Source of the DNA: Antennarius striatus
Lineage: Eukaryota; Chordata; Actinopteri; Lophiiformes; Antennariidae
NCBI RefSeq assembly: GCF_040054535.1
Contig: NC_090781.1
Span: 11,943,482 to 12,007,481 of the forward strand
DNA: 64,000 nucleotides
Reading direction: 5' to 3'
The notes beneath the pieces are model-generated. The model saw only the letters and a program-made list of their open reading frames with translations. It was not told where the DNA came from and did not search any database. Position numbers and translations under genes: made by a program. Positions 14,801 to 28,400 of this stretch are shown here, piece by piece. Position 1 is the stretch's first letter, and every line of letters begins with the position of its first letter.

Positions 14801-17800
14801 GGGAAAGTTTATTCCAAGGTGCTGGAAAGGAGGGTCCGGCCGATTGTCAAACCTCAGATTGTGGAGGAAAAATGTGGGTTGGAACAACGGACCAGCTCTT
14901 TACTCTCGCAGGGATCCTAGAGGGGGCTTGGGAGTATGCCCATCCAGTCGACATGTGTTTTGCGGACTTGGAGAAGGCGTACGATTGGGTCCCCAGGGAT
15001 ATACTGTGGGAGGTACTGCGGGAGTATGGGGTGAGGGGGCCTCTCCTCAGGGCCATCTAATCCTTGTACGCCCATGACTGAGAGCTGCGTCTGGGTTCTC
15101 GGCAGTAAGTCGGACTTGGTCTTAGTGGCTGTTGGTCTTTGCCAGGGCTGCGCTTTATCACCAATTCAGTTCGTGATTTTCATGGACAGGATATCGAGGT
15201 GTAGTTGTGGTGAGGAGGGTTAGCAGTTTAGTGGCCTGAGAACAGCATCGCCGCTTTTTGCAGATGTGGTCCTGTTTACGTCATCGGCCTGTGACCTGCA
15301 GCACTCATCTGGTTTGCAACCGTGTGTGAAGCGGAGGGGTTGAGAATCAGCACCTCCAAATCTGAGGCCATGGTCCTTAGCAGGAAGCCAGTGGACTGCC
15401 ATCTCCAAGTGGGGAATGAGGTCCTTCCACAAGTGAAGGAGTTTAAGTATCTCGGGGTCCTGTTCACGAGTGAGGGAACAATGGAATGTGAGATTGGATG
15501 GAGAATTTGGCCAGCAGGAGCGGTATGGCAGTCGCTTTTCCGCACTGTTGCCACAAAGAGGAAGTTAAGCCTTTGCGTGGAAAGGAGTCAGCTGAGGTGG
15601 TTTGGGCATCTGGTGCGGATGCCTCTGGGGCTCCTCCCTAGGGAGGTATTTCTGGCACGTCCAGCTGGGATGTGCCAGAAACCTCGGGGCAGACCCAGGA
15701 CCAGGTGGAGGGATTATATCTCAACATCGGCCTGGGAACGCCTCGGGGCAGATCCAGGACCGGGTGGAGGGATTATATCTCAACACTGGCCTGGGAACGC
15801 TTTGATATCCCCCAGTCAGAGCTCGTGGATGTGGCCAGGGAAAAGGAAGTTTGGGGCTCCCTGTTGAAACTGCTGCCCCCATGACCCGACTATATGAATA
15901 AGTGGAAGATGGGTGGATGGATAATTACACATTTACAGAAGACTTAACTAGTATTTGCTGTTTATTGTCTCACGACTTTAAAAGACAAGATAGTCTCACC
16001 ACTGAGAATACTGTTGACTTTTCCAACTAGCTGTTCAGACCTGAACAGAAGCGGATGTTTGTTACTCTGCTCCTCAGCTTTGGCATGACAGCCTGGATCT
16101 CCCATGGAAGGGAACGTTGGAGTCAAGAGCTTACCGCTGAAGTATCTCTGCATGTTGTCGAGCTCATGTAATTTTTTCCTATTATAACACAGAGATTTAA
16201 TTCAAACTATAGCTGTGTTAACGACAAAGAGAAGCATTGATGGTGGACTGTCTGAGGAACAATACCTGAGTGTTGACAACAGGAAGGAACTGGATGGACT
16301 GATGTCACCAGTGTTGCTGCTACAGACAGAATTACATGCAGTTTGCTCCTGAAGACTCTGATGATAAAGACGTACTTTGTCCATGTGCTCATTATGACGA
16401 TCACTTTCACCGACCCTGAGCAGTTGGAAAGAAGTTTAATAAATACGGAAAAGCTTTTTTTCCCCAATATGTGAGGATTTTAAATGTGAAAAGGTGGGAT
16501 TGTTCACCCCCTTCCAGAGAACAGCCTGTCTGTGCGGTCGGGCGACGAGATCTTTTGCTCTGGGTATCGGCTGATGTGAGCCGGGAAGCTGCTGTACGTG
16601 GCGGTGGTGTGGTAGCTGAGAGAAGGCGGTGGCACTGGAGTCTGTTCATAAACACACTCCTGGTGTAAGTCAATAAGAATCTTTGAAAATAAACAGAAAG
16701 GAACCCTTCATTTAAGTAAAAATACACTCACTGGTGGATAGGCAGCTGTTTCTTCATTCACAGTTTTCCTTTGCTCTCTGAGGTCTCCGACTCCCCTCAG
16801 TGGAGTGATGGACACTTTCAGCTGGCCGTGACACTGACCACTGAAGTCTGTGATGTTGTACCAGCCACACACTGACTGGAACCCACACAGTAGAGGGGAC
16901 AGGTCTACAGAGGCAAACCCAATCACCCTCTCCATTTCTAAGGAAACAAATCAATCCAACACTGAATCAATGCATCACCCAGATCAATGTGGTACAAATC
17001 ATGACGTGAAACTACTCCTGTACCTCCTTTGTGCCAAACTTTGAACACAAGTGATTGTTGTGGATCGACCAGCAGCTGCTTTGAAAGTCTAAATTTGGAA
17101 CAAATCATCAGCCTGATATTGGATGAACTGTCAAACGTTTCATTCTGTCATTGTTTTAACTCAACCTGCTCTCCAGCTGGTGGTTCCACACAGGAGAGTC
17201 ACTGATGGCTACGACAGTCGTGGACACTGGTTCAGAAGAGTCGGCGGTGACGTATGAAACACAGCAGCACGGGGAAACTTTACTCTGCTGTGCCAGAGGA
17301 CAACCTGTTATGAACACACACAAGGTTATGAAATGCATGTTGATAAATGGTTGAGAAAAAGAAAGATTTCATCTTATAAATTTCACCTTTCAGATTGAGG
17401 TGCATTGCCTGGTCCACTGCAATAGAAACAGGGAATGAGTCCTCCATGCTCACTCCTCTGTGCTTCATGGTTGTGATGTCTGGAGTTTGGTGCGTGATTG
17501 GTGGGTTTTTTAGTCTTAGGGATGAAGGTGCTGCATCCACCTCTTCTGCAAAGAGCTCTCCCTGGCTGTCCAAGTCCACCTGGGTATCTGCTTCAGCAGA
17601 ATCCTCCACACTCACTCCTGTGTGCTGCACGGATGTGATGTCTGGAGTTTTGAGTGTGATTTGTGGGTTTTCTATTGTAGGGGTTGAAGGTGCTGCATCC
17701 ACCTCTTCTGAAAGGAGCTCCTCCTGGTCATCCAAGCCCACCTGGGCATCTGTTTCAGCAGAATCCTCCACAGGGATCGAACCTGCTGTCAGGGTGATGT

Positions 17801-19416
17801 GCACACGGAGAGCTGCACCTCGCAGATTTACTGCTGAGCGTCTGAACAAAGGATACACTCCTGTAAAACAACACAGAATTCCACTAAGAACGACAGCTCC
17901 TGTTAGTGGTCAAATAATCACACAATGACACCTTTCTCACCACTGAGAGCATGTTTCTGCTTGGACGTCTTTGCAAATGAAGAAAGATCCAAAAAAGCTG
18001 AGCCCACCAGTCGGTCTGTGTCATGTGGCCTTAGGCCTTTGTCTTTTTTAAAGGCAACCCACACCTGAACTTCCAGCTTCTCTTCCTGTAGATACCAAAT
18101 TAAGGGCTGGGAGCTCCTCAGCTCCACTGTTCTACTTCCTTGAAAAGTCACCGTGGCCTGCTCTTCTTCCCCATCTTCCTCAACAGAGGGGTGTGTCATC
18201 TGGGAGCAGAAGGCATCCTCATCATAGAACTTGTACCTGAGGTAGCAGTAGGTGGAGCGCTGAAGCTCAGTGTGGTCTGGCAGAAGCAGACAGTGGACAG
18301 GTAACCATGCTCTCGGCATAGAAAAAGTCAAAGACATATTTCTAGAGCTGTCTCTCCAGGCATCTTCATCATCCTGCACTTCATTCTTGGGTACTTCCCA
18401 GCCCACATCCAGAGCTGCTTTAATGACTCTTTCCCTGTCGGAATGGTGGGTGAAGTTGAGGGAGATCTGGAGGCCTCCGACTAAGATGTGTTGCAGCTGA
18501 GCGGAACTTTTATCCTGAGGCAAATACACTCCAAACCAGCCTGAAATACCTTTATGTTTAGAAGAAGTCATAGTCAGCACATTTTATTGATCATGAAGTA
18601 CTTTTCATCAAAGCATTTAAAGTGCTGTACATTAAAACCAGAAGTCTTGACAGTGCATCTACACAAAAAATTAAATATACAAATACAGTCCATGTACTAG
18701 TCTGTACATAAAACTGATGCACAGAGAAAGGCTTCAAAGCAATAACATCACTGTATAAAGTGAGACTTTAGGCACTAAAGCTTCAAAAGACCATTGCTGT
18801 CAAAACATGACTAGTGTGCGTTCATCAGAAAATCTGATAAACAGGATGTTAACACAGTATACCTGTTCTTTTGTGGAGGAGATCAACCAGTGGTATCTTC
18901 AGTGTGCCAAGCAATACATCTTCGGGGTTATGAATAAGCATATCTGCAAGAAATACAACAAAACCAATTACTAACTTGCATTTAATTTTTGCTAAGATTC
19001 GACATGTGCAGAAAGACAAATTTAAAAAAACCAACTAAATATCAAATATTACTTTCAAAGTAGTAATGGACAAATATTTTAACGTAAATATCTAATCCTA
19101 AACCTTTTTGACTGTTTCTGTGCCAGACAGTGAACACAGCACAGGCCTCCTCAAGCGTCTCAGCCAGGCTGCAGATTTCTCCACTGCTCCCCTGAAACAG
19201 CAGATCACACGACACCTCCGTGTGGTGGTCGAACTCTGGGCAGAAGGTCCTGGCAGTGATCCGTGTGCTCCTCCTCTCACTCTCAGGGAGGAACGACAGC
19301 TGGAGTGTGACGTACGTGTCCACTCCCACACTGGCATAGTAGTTGAAGCTTTCATCACTTTCAGATACAAGTCTGAAGAAGACAGAAGCACTGAAACTCA
19401 AATCAACAGAATGTGA

Positions 19417-19464
<48 letters not shown>

Positions 19465-22400
19465 ATTTTATTTTATTTTTTGGTAGAATGGAAATAATCT
19501 TTCTCAATAATACACAGATGCTGTGATGCTACAAAAAACAAAATGGAAAATGGATATAATTCATTTCTAATTTGGTTGGTGGCAGAAGAGGCTTAGCTCT
19601 GAGAGGGCTGTAAACTAACTTAAAAAACATTAGAAGCAGTTTGAATATCAGTTTTCTTGACGCTGAGGTTTTGACAATAAATGAATGCATCCCTTTTTAT
19701 GTATATTAATTAAAAATAAAATGTAGTTATACTGACACATGTATAACTTGACTGTGTGCATTCCTTTTATTTCCTTTTATAGTCACATGAAGGGCATGTT
19801 GATGCATGTATGAAGTATAGTGATGGTGGTGATGTACCTTGCTGCAGCCTGCAGACCTGATGCTCTGTGAACTTGAACCCTGAGCGTCACGATTGGAGAG
19901 GCAGCTCCTTCACCGCTCTGCCCTTCAGGTCTCACTGGTCGGTGTTTGTACCGAATGCAGACATCCAGAAGCCCTGAGAAACACACGGACCCACATTTTA
20001 AATACGAAATTGTACAGTGAGGCATTGTGCTGAGGTGACTGTCTACCCGAGGGCTGAGGCTGTCGTCCTGTGGAACTGTCCGTCCTGGGAATCAGGGGTA
20101 GGGAGAACATCTCAACCTCATCTGGATGCTTTTTCTGCAAGGTGATCATGGCACACAGTTTGGACAACGGTAGCATTCCTTTGGCCACAAGCTGGTCTCG
20201 AACGTTCGGATAATAATATCTGCAGAGATAAAAATCCTTCGCTTTACCTGATCACAAAAACACACCTGTGTCTCGTTTAACCAAACAGGAAACAAGTTTT
20301 TCTTCTCTTTAGACAAGATAGCCACAAACCTGCACCACACTTCAAACTGGATACCCCCTCCACTGCTTAGACCCTGACATGAGAGACAGCTGAGCAGCAG
20401 CTTCTGAACAGGCACTCCTTCAGGAGCCAGAAGCACATGAGTCTCAGTGTGGCCAAACATCGGATCGGGAACACAGAGAGTTGTGGTGGTACGAAATGAC
20501 TTCAAGTTGACGCCTATTGGTGAGGAAACAGGTCACAATAAAGAGAACATTGTGGAAAGCGTCAGTAAAGTTTTAAATTGTATTAAAAAAAGGTCTTACT
20601 GGTCTCTATCAGATTTTGGTCCATGTTTGCACCAGGGTCACCCTCCTGACTGGGGAAACTGTACTGGATATAGCAGTCAGTTTCACCCCATACTGTGGAC
20701 TGCAGAGGTGTCAGCCCGTTGACTTTGTCCACCTTTATAACAAACAGGTGCTCTCTCATCGTTTTGTTTTGAACTGCGACCATCTAAGGCAGAAAGACAC
20801 GGGTGAAAAAGAGGTCAAACGTCAACAGGTTGTCGGCACACTGTTTATGCAGATTTAATTTTTAATCCTAATGAAAAATATGTATCTGGTTAAATGAAAG
20901 AGGACATTCAACAGTCTGTAAATGTGCACAAACAAAGTCTCTGGCATAATGGAGCTGAAAACAATGCTGACCTTTTTTTGTGAGTATGGCTGATGATCAA
21001 GAAGATGAACTGGTCTCACAAAATGAGCTAAGGTGTCATATTCTTCATTCCTCATGCGCTGCATGGAAGCTATCTGCTCTGATGAGCCCATAGCCAAAAC
21101 AACTCGGAGGCTTCCTTTAAAACTGCCTGAAAACACATCAATAACAGGCATGTAGCAGTCAACCCCCAAAACAGGGTACTGGGACTGGAGAAGCAGGTGG
21201 GTGATCTTGGGATCCCTGGATGGGAGAAAAAGAGGTGAGAGTCGGATATATTTTAGTTCTCATGTGTGGAAAATTCAGTTTCAATCGGAGCATTCAGGAA
21301 GTTTAAGGGATTTATGTTAATGCCAATGTGTGATGAAAGACTGGCATTCTATTTGGAGGTGTCCTAAAAGACGGGTAAAGTAAAAAAGGGTGTAAATTGT
21401 CCTCATGACTTTTCGCTTTAAGTTTTCCTTAGAACAAAAAGATCCCACTTGTGTGTCAGAGTGTAAATAATCAATCAGTCAATATCATTATTATGGTAAT
21501 AATTAATTCATTCCTTATTTTCTATATTAATATAAATTTTCTGATAACAATTTCTCTCCAACAAACAAAAACCAGAGTTATTCAATTCACAATCAGAGAA
21601 CGACCAAAACCAAGAAATATTTACAAGTAAAATGAAATTGGTGAACCTTCTGAGCTTTCACATAATCAGTCTTGTGATTTTAAATGACAATATTTAAACT
21701 AATAGACAATTAGCTATCTGTCCTAACTGTACTTTCACTGCATCAGCAGCATTAAAAAATGTTTGTTTGTTCTCAACTTGCCTAAACGACATGTAGAACT
21801 GGTGAAGAGGTAATTTAACCAGACCAAAGAGTCGATCCTGCCCTGAACAGCCTGTCTTCTGCCACATCTCTACGACCATCACATTATTCTTCATCCGCTC
21901 CAGCAGCATATTTGATAAGGTCACAGGAGTCACCTGAGACAGAAGAGTGAGAATGAGCTCAGTGAGTAAGCAGGATCCTGGATAGAAGTTAAACGTATTG
22001 TTAGAAGACATGATCTCCGTGGCCTAACCTGAGCAAAGTTGAAAACAGGATTAGCCTGACCCCAACTGACCACAGATCTCGCCATCTCATCGGACCAAAA
22101 GAGTTTACAGTTCAAGTATACATTTGGACCCTGCGTGGGCTGACAGCTGAAGTTCTTTCCATCTGGCACCATTAGTAAAGTGTGCAGCAGCACCTCAGGG
22201 TTCTCTTCCATCTGTTGATCTGATTCATGACGTGTCTGGAGGAAGGGACGTGAACAGGGTTCCCTTGAGGTTTCTTTCTGAAGGCTCAAATCATCAAGTC
22301 TGGAACCTTCAAAGGAGACAGATGGCAATTCCTGCCTGCTGACGTCAACATGTAGGTCGTTGGAGCTGGTGTCTCTTCGTGGATCGAGTTCAGTTTGTGT

Positions 22401-25400
22401 CGTTAACGCATCTCTGTGAGTCAGTTTCCCTTTACTCTTGCCAGAGGATAAACCACTGTCGTGTGTAGCAAGCTTTAATGACACCTGAAAATAAATACTT
22501 CTATGACTGAGACTTAAATGAAAAATAACAGATTTGCAAAAATTCATTCTTGGGTAAAAACACAACAACCCAAAACCATTACCTTGAGAGATCCAACCTC
22601 CTGAGCTTCATTGTTTCCTTTTGTGGTCAGTACGGGTAAGACAACGGTCTGACTCAGCTGTTTGCTCTGGAGCAAACAGCGCAATGGGTGAACTGCCTGA
22701 CCGATTAGAACAGGCTGCAACAACAAGACTGCTTTAGTTGGACTGAAAAGTGTTGTGAAAGTAAATGATTAGTAGAATGTACAACAAATTTCCTTCTACA
22801 CTTCAATTCAAGAATAGCAGAAGCTTTTTCAACATAAAACTTAAAGAGTAAAAACAGATAAAAACCTTTCTCGAGTCCTTATATTAAACATAACCTTTTA
22901 TCGTTATACATGTTTTGGGTATAATGCTCAATTCTTCGACTGGAGGAACATTGACCCTAGGACTACTTACTTTTTTTTGATCACTGTTTCGTGAGTAAAT
23001 CTTGAAAATCAGATCAGTTCCCCACCACTGATTAATGGCTGCCGTGCTGAGACGTACAGGAAACACAGATTGATGGTGGAAATTCACCACTAAAACAAAC
23101 ACAAAAAAAGAACATTGTATGTTGGATACAGTCAAAAACTGACGGCTGGCAGAAGATGTCTTTATTTCTCGGGAAAGAATTCATAAAATCAAATATTCTA
23201 GCCATTGGCACCTCTGTCGGTGGCTTTACGTGTAACAGCTCTGGCCAACTCTCCATCTCCTGCTTTACGTCGAACGGAAGTGGAAGCCAGAGGGAACAAG
23301 TATTCAACAAAATATGTTCTAATTAAAAAAGAAAGGATAGTCATTTGATGCTCAGTGTTAGAACATGTTGTTTTAAATGAGTTTATCCAAACAATACTCA
23401 ATATTCTTGCCAACCTCTTGTTGCTATTTAATGCTCGAGGAGGTCTCCCTTTAATCAAGGTCTTCCCCAGTGCAGTGTTTGTACTGCCTGAAGGTATGCT
23501 CAGGGAGATGACGGTCACTCTAGCAAGCCGGATCAAGCTCAGTGAAGCCATCTCGTCTTCACTCAGACCAGGACTAACACCAGTGTCTACACACTGCAGA
23601 GGCTCTGAAATCAAACTGGGTACAACCAAAATACAGAGAATGATTGTCTTAAATGCACACAAGTCTTCTATGCATAACAATATCAATGCAATCTTTTCTT
23701 TGCAGAAGAAAGATATGACATGACCTGCTTCTACACAACCCTCAGACAAGCTTTTAAAAGGAGGATTTTGAAGTTTCATCTGTCAGCATAGACTAAGGTG
23801 CTTATAGAGGTCTTTACCCTTCATTAATCTGGCATTCAGACTCCATGAATTGTTTTTCACTGGGGGACACTGTTTTTTGCTGTCCCCCCACAGCGTCATT
23901 TGGTTTGATATCTGGGATCTGAAACAAAGACTTCAATTAGTAAAAAGGAAGTGAGAGATTGCAACATCCCACGACTTACCCTGACCTACTTCTAGGGTAG
24001 GTCAGGGTAAGGTAGGTACCCTGAAAGTAGTACCTGACATAGCTTTGACCTTTCAGGGTAGGTCAAAGCTATGCACTAGCTTTGACCATAGATCAAAGTT
24101 AGTGCATAGGTAGATCATAGCACTAGCTTTGATCTATGATCTTACTTGCACAGGCCTTCTTTCGATCTTATCCAGTTCCTGAGTATACAAAAGTTGAAAT
24201 TTGACCTTGGTCAAGGTCATTATCTCATTTCCATCCCCTTTGCAGCCCGAGTAATGTGCTTTTTGTTTCATCTTTCTATCTGCAATGTTTGCGAAGATAT
24301 TTGGTGGACAAACATATGGACGATCACACGAACACTGACAATTACATACATCACCGCTTTGACGTGGGATGTAAAAATACAGATATATGAATTAAAGTAC
24401 AGTACATAAAATACATGTGATTTTCCATGAAATCAAAAGGAATGTATCTTCTTACTGGGGTTTTGTAGAATAAATTTTCCAGTAAGCTCAGATCATATTG
24501 TGGATCATTGAGTTCACTATCCCCACACACACTGCTACATCCAGACAGAGATTCATATAAGAGCTTCTCTTCATCCCAGAGAGGCAAAGATGTGTCTATG
24601 CTGTAGTTGAAAAAAAAAAAAAGTTAAAAAGCATGAGGAAAACATTATTATTTGACCGTTTCTGTAAACTTTTGAAGTGTACATTACCTGCCGAGTAATA
24701 GATTCACAGCTCTACTGTTTACATCAGTAAGATGCTCTACTCCACTGTCTAGGGCTGCAGCAGCATCTTCAGAGTGCTTAAGAGTATCATCATTAAGAAT
24801 ATTCTGAAGAAACATCCCAGAGGTAGAAGCTGAAGGCCTGCAGACACAGCAATAAAGTATTTCAAAGTCTGCAATATACTACGGTGCAACATATTTTTAC
24901 TAACCTTTATAACACTAACTTAGAATTCTGCAGGGTGTTATCCTTTGGAAGAGGCAGCGGGGTTTCTTTCAGAGCAGAGGCCGAATCCACATCACCTTTC
25001 AAGGCTGAAAGCACCATAGCATTTCTGAGCCGGTTTCCGCGCTCTAGAACAACTGAGATAAGAGATGGTGGACACTGGTTACAAAAAAATCTGATTTTTT
25101 TGGTTTCTGCGTATATGATATATTCGACTAACCTGAGAGAATATCATTTCTCTTTTGGCCACAGGGCTCATGGCTTGAAGAATTAATACTCATTTTGCTG
25201 ATTGTACTCGGTATCTGATTTTCCATCGGCTCCTCTTTGTTTTTCACTGTATTTTTGAAATACAAGTGATCTTTTCCTCTGAAAATGTAACAGAAATACA
25301 TATAAAATAAAATTACTATCAGAGCTTTGAACCAGAATTTTTTGCCATTGATTCGTTCCAAATAGAAACAGAATTACTGTATAACGTTTCCGGTTTTATG

Positions 25401-28400
25401 TTCTACCCAAAAATAGACATACCTGAACCGGTTAAAACAAAAAAATATAGTTCCCAAACCAGTTAGTAACATTCCTTGTAAATATAAATAGGTAGGTGGC
25501 TTTAGGACTTTTAAATTGGCAGTTAAAGCAATTAGTTTACATACTGTAGATATGTTCCTACAGTAAGCAGGACAATAGCACTGATCCAATTATGGAACAG
25601 AGAATGCAGAATCAGAAGGAAATGTAAAAGTTACGGCAGCTTATGATGCAACAAAGTTTTAAAGCTTCAAAGTTTCAAAGCAGAGTCCAGGAACTATGCT
25701 CTGAAAATGGCTGCAGCCAGTGAGCAGACTGCAGCGTTTACCTGTTATGAATATAGTCTAGAAGATTATTTTTGTTCCATGATACGGTTCACAGCCTTGA
25801 ATACTAGGCCAGGAGTTATGACCACTAATAATTGATTATTAAGAGTAAAAACAGCAGACCTTGGTGTGTTTCCACTGCTGCTAGCTGCTGATTCTTGCTC
25901 ATTGCCAGCAGAAAGTGATCTTGCCCTTAAGGTTGCCTGCAGTCCATCTTTGCTCACGTCGGTGGTGGGACGTGGGCTGTTACTGTCAAAAGCTTCAGGC
26001 AAAGCCTCCAGACAAAGACAGACCTGAAGAAGGAAGAAAATAGAAAGATCTGGACTGTATCCTTCAACACAACTAGTGAAGGTAATGAATTCCTCTGACT
26101 GTTTAAGTGTTTTATTACTGTAATTTAAGGTGTTTATGAATTGCTGCAATCCACCTTACCATCAGTCATTGTTTTTTTTTTTACCCACCTGTAACTCTCC
26201 CAGCTTCTCAGACGTTGGAGATACAAGGGTATAAAATCCACTCACTGGGTTTGTCAGGGAGAGGCAGGAAATGCCTGAAACCTGAGCCCGTGCAATGGGC
26301 AAATGGTCTGGTTTTGACATAACTTCCAGCACCACAGCCCCCATATCTGTTCAACACAGACAGGTTAATGAAAGGTATAAAACACACTCAAATATAACAA
26401 AGTTTTCTTAGTTACCTGTAAGATATGAGGTGAACTGCTTTGGCCCACAGCGGATGGGGAAGAGAGCTGTGGTCTTGATTGTCTTCTGAGAAAGCTTTGA
26501 TCCATCCCTTGGAAAAAAGTGTGTGCCATTGGACGACTCTCCCCACCAGCGCAGCCGGACAAATGTTTCAGACGTTGGTTTGTGAAGCGTCCATAACAAC
26601 CGGCTTATTGTCACCCTCAGAAAGCATCTCAGCTGGCCCTCGACCAGAGGAGGGAGGCTGGTGGAGGGGGACACATCGCTTGGGACTGCAAGGGATTATT
26701 TTGTTACACAACAAAGTCAAGACATTAACAATACATATCCTGGAGTACGTGAATACTATTAGCAACAGTCAACAAAGGAAAGGCAAAAGCAGTGTTTTCT
26801 CTAAATTGAAACTAAATCTAATATACTGAATTGTCAGTATTCGAAACTCTGGCAGGTACTTCAATAGTTACTCATAGTTAGAGCCGAAACAAATTATTAA
26901 ATTCTTTATTAAAAATATCCCCCAATGTCATTAAGTTATTTACTGTACGTCAGCCTTAAGGTTTCACCTTTTCTTTCCAGTCTTTGGTTCACAAACAACA
27001 TCCCAGAATTTAATCACTAAAAGCAAAAAAGAAGAACCATGCACAGGACTTTAATTCTTTCTCACTGTGGTGTCAAAATATGCCATCAGCGAATTATATT
27101 TGTTATTTTGTCTGCATCTTCCAACCTCTGTAATGCAGTCCTTCAAAGAGGAACTTTTTTGTATATATTGGGAATTTCGATTAAATTATACTTTATCTTC
27201 AGCTCCACTACAATTCAGACAGAAATAATGGCCTTCTAATCTATCATCTCATGCCCATACTTCCCTCTCCCCAGACACCTCCTCCAGCTCCTCCGGGGGG
27301 AGCCAGAGGCGTTCCCAGGCCAGCCGAGAGACATAGTCCCTCCAGCGTATCCTAGGTCTTCTTCGAGGTCTCCTCCTGGTAGGACATGCTCGGAACACCT
27401 CCCCAGGGACGTGTCCAGGAGGCATCCGGAAAAGATGCCCGAGCCACCTCAACTGGCTCCGCTCGAGGCGGAGGAGCAGCAGCTCTACTCCCAGCTCCTC
27501 CTCCTCCCAGCTCAGGTCTGGGAAGAGTTTGGGGAGGCCATGGAGGAAGACTATCGGTCAGCCTCGAAGAAATTCTGGCAAACCATTCGGCGCCTCACGA
27601 GGGGAAGGCGGTGCACAGCCAACACTGTTTACAGTAGAGGTAGAGAACTGCTGACCTCGACTGGGGATATTGTCAGGAGGTGGAAAGAATACTTTGAGGA
27701 TGTCCTCAATCCCGCTGCCATGTCTTACACAGAGGAAGCAGAGGCTGAGGTCTCAGAGGTGGACTCGTCCATCACCCAAGCTGAAGTCACCCATTTAGAT
27801 AAAAAACAATATTCCAGAATATTTTACGGAACATTTATTGAGCATTACTGTCTTCCTTTTGGTAAAAAAATAGTCTGTAATCTTGTAACTGAGGCTCTTC
27901 TCTGCCCTACTGTTAGCACCATCTCTGCAGGTGTTGAAGGAGGCGGGGCAGAGACTCACCTGCACAATGGAAACACCTGAGTCATCAGAAAACCCTGACT
28001 AGCTGTTCCTTTATCAACCACCTCCAGCTCAGTTTGGCGCTGTCGCTACTGCGCCATTCAACACAGCATCCCGCACTCCTCCATCCATTTATTCAACTTC
28101 ACTGTCATCTTACCGTTCACATACATTCCATATTACTGTATGCCTTTGTCATAGGGCTCGCTGATGTGTATTTCACTGCGCTGTGACGGTCATGCTTTCT
28201 GGTTTATGACACTCATTTAAAAAAACAAACTTTTATTCCACCTGTGGCTTTGCTATTCATTTAAATCACCGCTCTATCTACTACTAGCTAAAAGTTAATT
28301 AAGTAGCGTTAACTGAGACATTCACGACAGCAACAACACATGCTAAGATAACCCAAAGCTATCAGAAAGCATGACATTATAGATCAATAAACAGCGACAA

